Below the pieces are notes generated by a model that saw only the letters and a program-made list of their open reading frames with translations, was not told the DNA's origin and did no database searches. Shown one piece after another: positions 15,137 through 19,101 of a DNA stretch of 19,101 nucleotides. This DNA is from a candidate division WWE3 bacterium RIFCSPLOWO2_12_FULL_36_10. GTDB lineage: Bacteria; Patescibacteriota; WWE3; UBA101185; UBA10185. The stretch covers positions 1 to 19,101 of the forward strand of contig MEVN01000032.1 of assembly GCA_001772985.1 (NCBI GenBank). Direction: 5' to 3'. Every line of letters starts with the position of its first letter. Positions within the stretch are counted from its first letter, which is position 1. A program made the position numbers and the translations under genes.

Positions 15137-18100
15137 GTGCTTAATTTAAACGATTTAAAAGATTTTGATTCAATTAGAATATTTCTTGCCTCAACAAAAG
15201 ATATTGTAAGTTGGTCTTTTGGTGAAATTATTAAACCGGAAACCATAAATTACAGAACCTTTAAGCCCGAGCGTGACGGCCTTTTTGATGAAAGAATATT
15301 TGGTCCGGTAAAAGATTATGAATGTTATTGCGGAAAATACAAAAGAATAAGATACAAAGGTGTTATTTGTGATAAATGTGGTGTTGAAGTAACTCATTCA
15401 AGAGTAAGGAGAGAAAGAATGGGTCACATAAACTTGGCTTCACCGGTGGCTCACGTTTGGTTTTTTAAGGGAATACCGTCAAAACTTGCTCTTATGCTTG
15501 ATATATCGCCACGAAATCTAGAATCAGTGATATACTTTTCTTCTTTCATAATAACTCAATTTAGTCCCGAAAAAATGGCAGCTGTAATTTCTGTTATAGA
15601 AAAAGATTTGGAACAGCTTCAAAAGTCAAATGAGAAGAAAATGGATGAAGAAATAGCAAAAATTGAAAAAGAAACGAAACCAATAAAAGCTCCTAAAATT
15701 AAAGATAATTTTGCAGGAGAAGAAGAGGGCTTAAAACTTAAGCAAAGAATACAATTCACGAGAGATAAATATAACCAAGGTGCTTTAGAGTTAGAAAGAG
15801 AGTACAGATTAATTCAGAAAAAAATTGAAAGTATTAATCTCTATACTATTCTTTCAGATAACGAATATTTAGCTTTATCTGTTTATGTAGATAAATTCTG
15901 TAAAGCTGAAATAGGTGCCGAAGCAATATTAAATATATTAAGGGGATTAGATTTGAACGATCTTTCGAAGAATTTAAAAGAAAGTTTTGAATCTTCTAAA
16001 GGCCAAAAAGCATTAAAAATTTCAAAAAGATTAAGAGTAGTTGAAGAGTTTAGAAGAGCTAGAATAGATCCTGAACGAATGATCTTAGAGGTTATGCCTG
16101 TCATACCGCCTGATTTAAGACCATTAGTTCAGCTGGAAGGTGGCAGATTTGCTACAGCTGATCTAAATGAGCTTTATAGAAGAGTTATTAATAGAAATAA
16201 TAGGTTGAAGAGACTCTTGGATTTGGGAGCGCCGGAAATAATTATTAGAAATGAAAAAAGAATGCTTCAGGAATCTGTTGATGCCTTATTTGATTCTTCG
16301 AAACAAAGACAAAATGTAAGAACATCAAAAGGTAAAAAGCAATTAAGATCGCTCGCGGATATGTTAAAAGGAAAACAAGGTAGGTTTAGGCAGAACCTTT
16401 TGGGAAAAAGGGTCGACTATTCAGGAAGATCTGTTATTGTTAACGGACCTGAACTAAAACTTTACGAGTGTGGTCTTCCTAAAGAAATGGCTCTTGAGTT
16501 GTTTAAACCTTTTGTAATGAGAGAAATTTTATTAAGAGGATTAGCTCCAAATGTTAAGAGTGCAAAATTTGTTTTGGAATCAAGGACTTCCGATGTTTGG
16601 GATATTTTAGAATTTCTTGTAAAAGACCATCCGGTATTATTAAATAGAGCACCAACTCTTTGGAGACTTGGTGTCCAATCTTTTTACCCTAAACTAGTTG
16701 AAGGTAACGCATTAAGACTTCATTTGTGTGTATGTCCTGGTTTTAATGCAGACTTTGACGGCGATCAAATGGCCGTACATTTACCTTTGTCCGTAAAAGC
16801 TATAGAAGAAGCAAAAACAAGTATGATATCAACTAACAACTTGTTAAGACCTGCGGACGGTAATCCGTACTCGGTTCCTACAAAAATCATGCTTTTTGGT
16901 ATTTACTACATGACTTCAATTGACGAAAAGATTGATATATCTAAAGTAACTTTTTCATCAAGACAAGAGGCAAGATATGCATATGAAGCTTCACATATAA
17001 TTTCTTTAAGGCAGAGAATAAATGCAAAAGTTGAAGATCAACTTTTGGAAACAACCGTTGGACGTCTTATTTTTAACGAAATTTTGCCCGAGTCTTTTGG
17101 ATATATAAATGACGTAATGAATAAAAAGAAAATAAATTCCTTACTTTCAAAAGCTTTTGAAACGGAGAGTAGAGACGCGGTTGTTGGATTAATAGATGAT
17201 CTTAAAGATCTTGGGCTTGAATACGGAACTATTTCCGGACATTCAGTTTCTCTTTCTGACATTATGATACCTGAGGCGCGAAAGAAACTTATTGATCAAG
17301 GGATTGAGAAAGTTGCAGAGGTTGATAGGAATTTTAAACGAGGTCTAATTACTAAAGCTGAGGCCGAAAGACTAACAGAAGATGTTTGGAACGAAGTTAC
17401 TACAAGTCTTGATAATGCTGTTTGGAGTAGTTTAAAGGACGATAACCCGGTTAAAGTTCTTATAAACTCCGGATCAAGTAGAGCTTCAAGAGATCAGGTA
17501 AATCAAATCGCTGGTATTCGAGGTTTAATTGCCGATCCTACGGGTAAAATTGTTGAACTTCCTATTTTAGGAAATTACAAAATAGGCCTTTCAGGTCTTG
17601 AGTATTTTGCAAGTTCAAGAGGAGCTAGAAAGGGATTGGCTGACCGAGCTCTAAAAACTGCGGATTCTGGTTATTTAACAAGAAGGTTAGTTGATGTTGC
17701 TCAAGACGTAATTATTAGAAGTGATGATTGTGGGACTACTGAGGGGCGTGAAATGTTAGTTGGAGAAAGAACAATTCTCAATTCGTTTGCAGAACGAATT
17801 CTTGGAAAGTTCCTTGCTGACGATGTTAGAGATGGAAAAAAAGTTTTTGTAAAGAAAAACGTATTACTAACCGAAAAAGAAGTAGAAATAATTGAAAAAT
17901 CCGGTGTTGAAAAAATTGTTCTTAGGTCTCCTTTAACTTGTAAAACAAGAAGAGGAATTTGTTCTAAATGCTATGGAGTTGATGTAATGACTCGAAATAT
18001 AGTTGCACTTGGTGCTGTTGTTGGCGTATCTGCAGCACAATCTATTGGAGAACCGGGAACTCAGCTTACTATGAGAACTTTTTATACAGGAGGAACTGCG

Positions 18101-18817
18101 GGTAAGGATATTACACAGGGACTTCCAAGAATTGAGGAATTAGTAGAGGCAAGGACTCCAAAGGACCTTTCAATAATGAGCGAAATCGCAGGAATTGCAA
18201 AAATTACAAAATCCGGAGATGAAAGAAAAATTACAGTCATTCCGTCTAATGATTCCGGAGATGTAGCGGTGGAGTATATGGTTGACCCACTTTCTGAGAT
18301 TGTTATAGAAGACGATCAACTTGTAACAGTTGGAGATAAACTTACTGCAGGACACTTGGATTTAACCGAGCTGTTAAGAACAACCGGAATAAAAGCTACT
18401 CAAAAATATATTCTTGATGAAATACAAAAGGTGTATGCGTCTCAGGGAGTTGCAATAAACGATAAACATATTGAAGTTATAGTAAGACAAATGTTTAATC
18501 ATGTAAGAATTGAAGAATCCGGTGACACAAGCTTTTTACCGGGAGAAATAGTTACTAAATATACATTTGGAGAAGAGAATGAAAAGATTATTGCAGAGGG
18601 TGGAAATCCGGCTACTGCAAAAACAACTCTTTTTGGTATAACCAAAGCATCACTTGAAACCGATAGCTTTTTATCCGCTGCTTCTTTTATTCAAACCAGT
18701 AATGTGTTGACCGATGCTGCCGCGTCTGGTAAAGTTGACAGGCTTTTGGGTCTTAAGGAAAACGTTATTCTTGGCCGTTTAATTCCGGTTGGAGAACGCG
18801 CAGTACTTGACCAGTAA
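15137..18817 (+). CDS. rpoC: DNA-directed RNA polymerase subunit beta'
   Basis: RpoC supplies the catalytic magnesium site of RNA polymerase. The 1226-residue protein shows the N-terminal zinc ribbon (C63, C65, C78, C81 in ECYCGKYKR and ICDKCG) and the switch/active-site segment RVDYSGRSVIVNGPEL. The NADFDGD motif has D539, D541 and D543 as metal ligands. A second zinc site is formed by the C in DDCGTTEG and the KTRRGICSKCYG cysteines. The trigger-loop region reads GVSAAQSIGEPGTQLTMRTF. The C-terminal LLGLKENVILGRLIPVG is standard. I chose GTG at 15137, with GGAG at 15127-15130, over an upstream in-frame TTG at 15107 that lies inside rpoB and has no ribosome binding site. Length is close to Firmicutes RpoC. 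Confidence 0.97.
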   Translation: MLNLNDLKDFDSIRIFLASTKDIVSWSFGEIIKPETINYRTFKPERDGLFDERIFGPVKDYECYCGKYKRIRYKGVICDKCGVEVTHSRVRRERMGHINLASPVAHVWFFKGIPSKLALMLDISPRNLESVIYFSSFIITQFSPEKMAAVISVIEKDLEQLQKSNEKKMDEEIAKIEKETKPIKAPKIKDNFAGEEEGLKLKQRIQFTRDKYNQGALELEREYRLIQKKIESINLYTILSDNEYLALSVYVDKFCKAEIGAEAILNILRGLDLNDLSKNLKESFESSKGQKALKISKRLRVVEEFRRARIDPERMILEVMPVIPPDLRPLVQLEGGRFATADLNELYRRVINRNNRLKRLLDLGAPEIIIRNEKRMLQESVDALFDSSKQRQNVRTSKGKKQLRSLADMLKGKQGRFRQNLLGKRVDYSGRSVIVNGPELKLYECGLPKEMALELFKPFVMREILLRGLAPNVKSAKFVLESRTSDVWDILEFLVKDHPVLLNRAPTLWRLGVQSFYPKLVEGNALRLHLCVCPGFNADFDGDQMAVHLPLSVKAIEEAKTSMISTNNLLRPADGNPYSVPTKIMLFGIYYMTSIDEKIDISKVTFSSRQEARYAYEASHIISLRQRINAKVEDQLLETTVGRLIFNEILPESFGYINDVMNKKKINSLLSKAFETESRDAVVGLIDDLKDLGLEYGTISGHSVSLSDIMIPEARKKLIDQGIEKVAEVDRNFKRGLITKAEAERLTEDVWNEVTTSLDNAVWSSLKDDNPVKVLINSGSSRASRDQVNQIAGIRGLIADPTGKIVELPILGNYKIGLSGLEYFASSRGARKGLADRALKTADSGYLTRRLVDVAQDVIIRSDDCGTTEGREMLVGERTILNSFAERILGKFLADDVRDGKKVFVKKNVLLTEKEVEIIEKSGVEKIVLRSPLTCKTRRGICSKCYGVDVMTRNIVALGAVVGVSAAQSIGEPGTQLTMRTFYTGGTAGKDITQGLPRIEELVEARTPKDLSIMSEIAGIAKITKSGDERKITVIPSNDSGDVAVEYMVDPLSEIVIEDDQLVTVGDKLTAGHLDLTELLRTTGIKATQKYILDEIQKVYASQGVAINDKHIEVIVRQMFNHVRIEESGDTSFLPGEIVTKYTFGEENEKIIAEGGNPATAKTTLFGITKASLETDSFLSAASFIQTSNVLTDAAASGKVDRLLGLKENVILGRLIPVGERAVLDQ

Positions 18818-18825
18818 GGAAAAAG

Positions 18826-19101
18826 ATGCCAACAATTAATCAGCTTTTGAGAAAAGGCAGAAAGTCAAAAACTAAAAAGTCAAAAACCCCGGCTTTGGCC
18901 GAGATTTACTCTTCTATTAAAAGAAGAACTCGTAAAACCATTTCACCTTTTAAAAAAGGTGTGTGTTTGCAGGTAAAAACACAAACTCCAAAAAAGCCAA
19001 ACTCTGCATTAAGAAAAGTTGCAAGAGTTCGTTTATCTAATGGTCGGGAAGTTACAGCTTACATTCCTGGAGAAGGCCATGCTCTTCAGGAGCACTCTAT
19101 A
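18826..19101 (+). CDS. rpsL: 30S ribosomal protein S12, N-terminal part (cut by window edge)
   Basis: S12 lies in the decoding centre of the small subunit. The 92 visible residues open MPTINQLLRKGRKSK and reach GEGHALQEHSI, so about 40 residues remain beyond the right edge. The conserved TPKKPNSALRK loop (site of classical streptomycin-resistance changes) and VRLSNGREVTAYIPGEGH are intact. The linker between PAL and KKGVC is the long, Firmicutes-like form, about 13 residues longer than in E. coli. The ATG has AGGA (18817-18820) overlapping the rpoC stop region, 5 nt upstream. The gene lies 8 nt after rpoC, so it is cotranscribed with rpoBC and probably continues into an rpsG-fusA type operon. 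Confidence 0.96.
   Translation, partial: MPTINQLLRKGRKSKTKKSKTPALAEIYSSIKRRTRKTISPFKKGVCLQVKTQTPKKPNSALRKVARVRLSNGREVTAYIPGEGHALQEHSI

Overview
The window is a low-GC, densely packed bacterial segment that carries mostly housekeeping genes. Gene content, protein subtypes and style point to a Patescibacteria/CPR bacterium, probably near Microgenomates or Katanobacteria. The pointers are a lysyl-tRNA synthetase with a CPR-like motif 3, a TMTC-like GT-C membrane protein with C-terminal TPRs, very short intergenic gaps, mixed leaderless and Shine-Dalgarno starts, and a GC-rich 18-bp palindrome inside a coding region. The phylum call is inference from pattern recognition, without a tree. TGA is used as a stop (lysS), so this is not the UGA=Gly code of Gracilibacteria/SR1.

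Layout, left to right. (1) 1-466, minus: N-terminal part of an oligoendopeptidase F-like M3 peptidase that runs off the left edge. (2) 467-590: divergent regulatory region with a probable leaderless promoter for pepF and a promoter plus terminator-like hairpin in the greA leader. (3) 591-6943, plus: greA, lysS, an HD-domain hydrolase, serS, a spermidine-synthase-like Rossmann protein, uppP and a five-bladed beta-propeller glycosidase-like protein. These are tightly spaced, with ATGA, TAATG and ATAA overlaps. (4) 6954-9464, plus: secA, behind a perfect extended -10 that implies an almost leaderless mRNA. (5) 9454-11091, minus: the TMTC-like membrane GT-C/TPR protein, which overlaps the secA tail by 11 bp. 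(6) 11092-11177: divergent promoters and a 22-bp tandem duplication of the lepB ribosome binding site and TTG start. (7) 11178-11723, plus: signal peptidase I. (8) 11724-11847: the rpoB leader with a promoter and a possible attenuator. (9) 11848 to the right edge, plus: rpoB, rpoC and the start of rpsL.

The genes cover transcription (greA, rpoB, rpoC), translation (lysS, serS, rpsL), protein export and maturation (secA, lepB), envelope lipid-carrier recycling (uppP) and surface glycan work (GT-C/TPR protein, propeller protein). No CRISPR, transposon, phage gene, tRNA or rRNA was recognised, and I found no clear novel defence or metabolic system. The most interesting signals are regulatory or initiation-related: the lepB start duplication with an upstream micro-ORF, the non-canonical uppP start, hairpin/U-run elements in the greA and rpoB leaders, the recurring extended -10 close to ATG, and the palindrome inside uppP. 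No gene-free stretch exceeds 300 bases.
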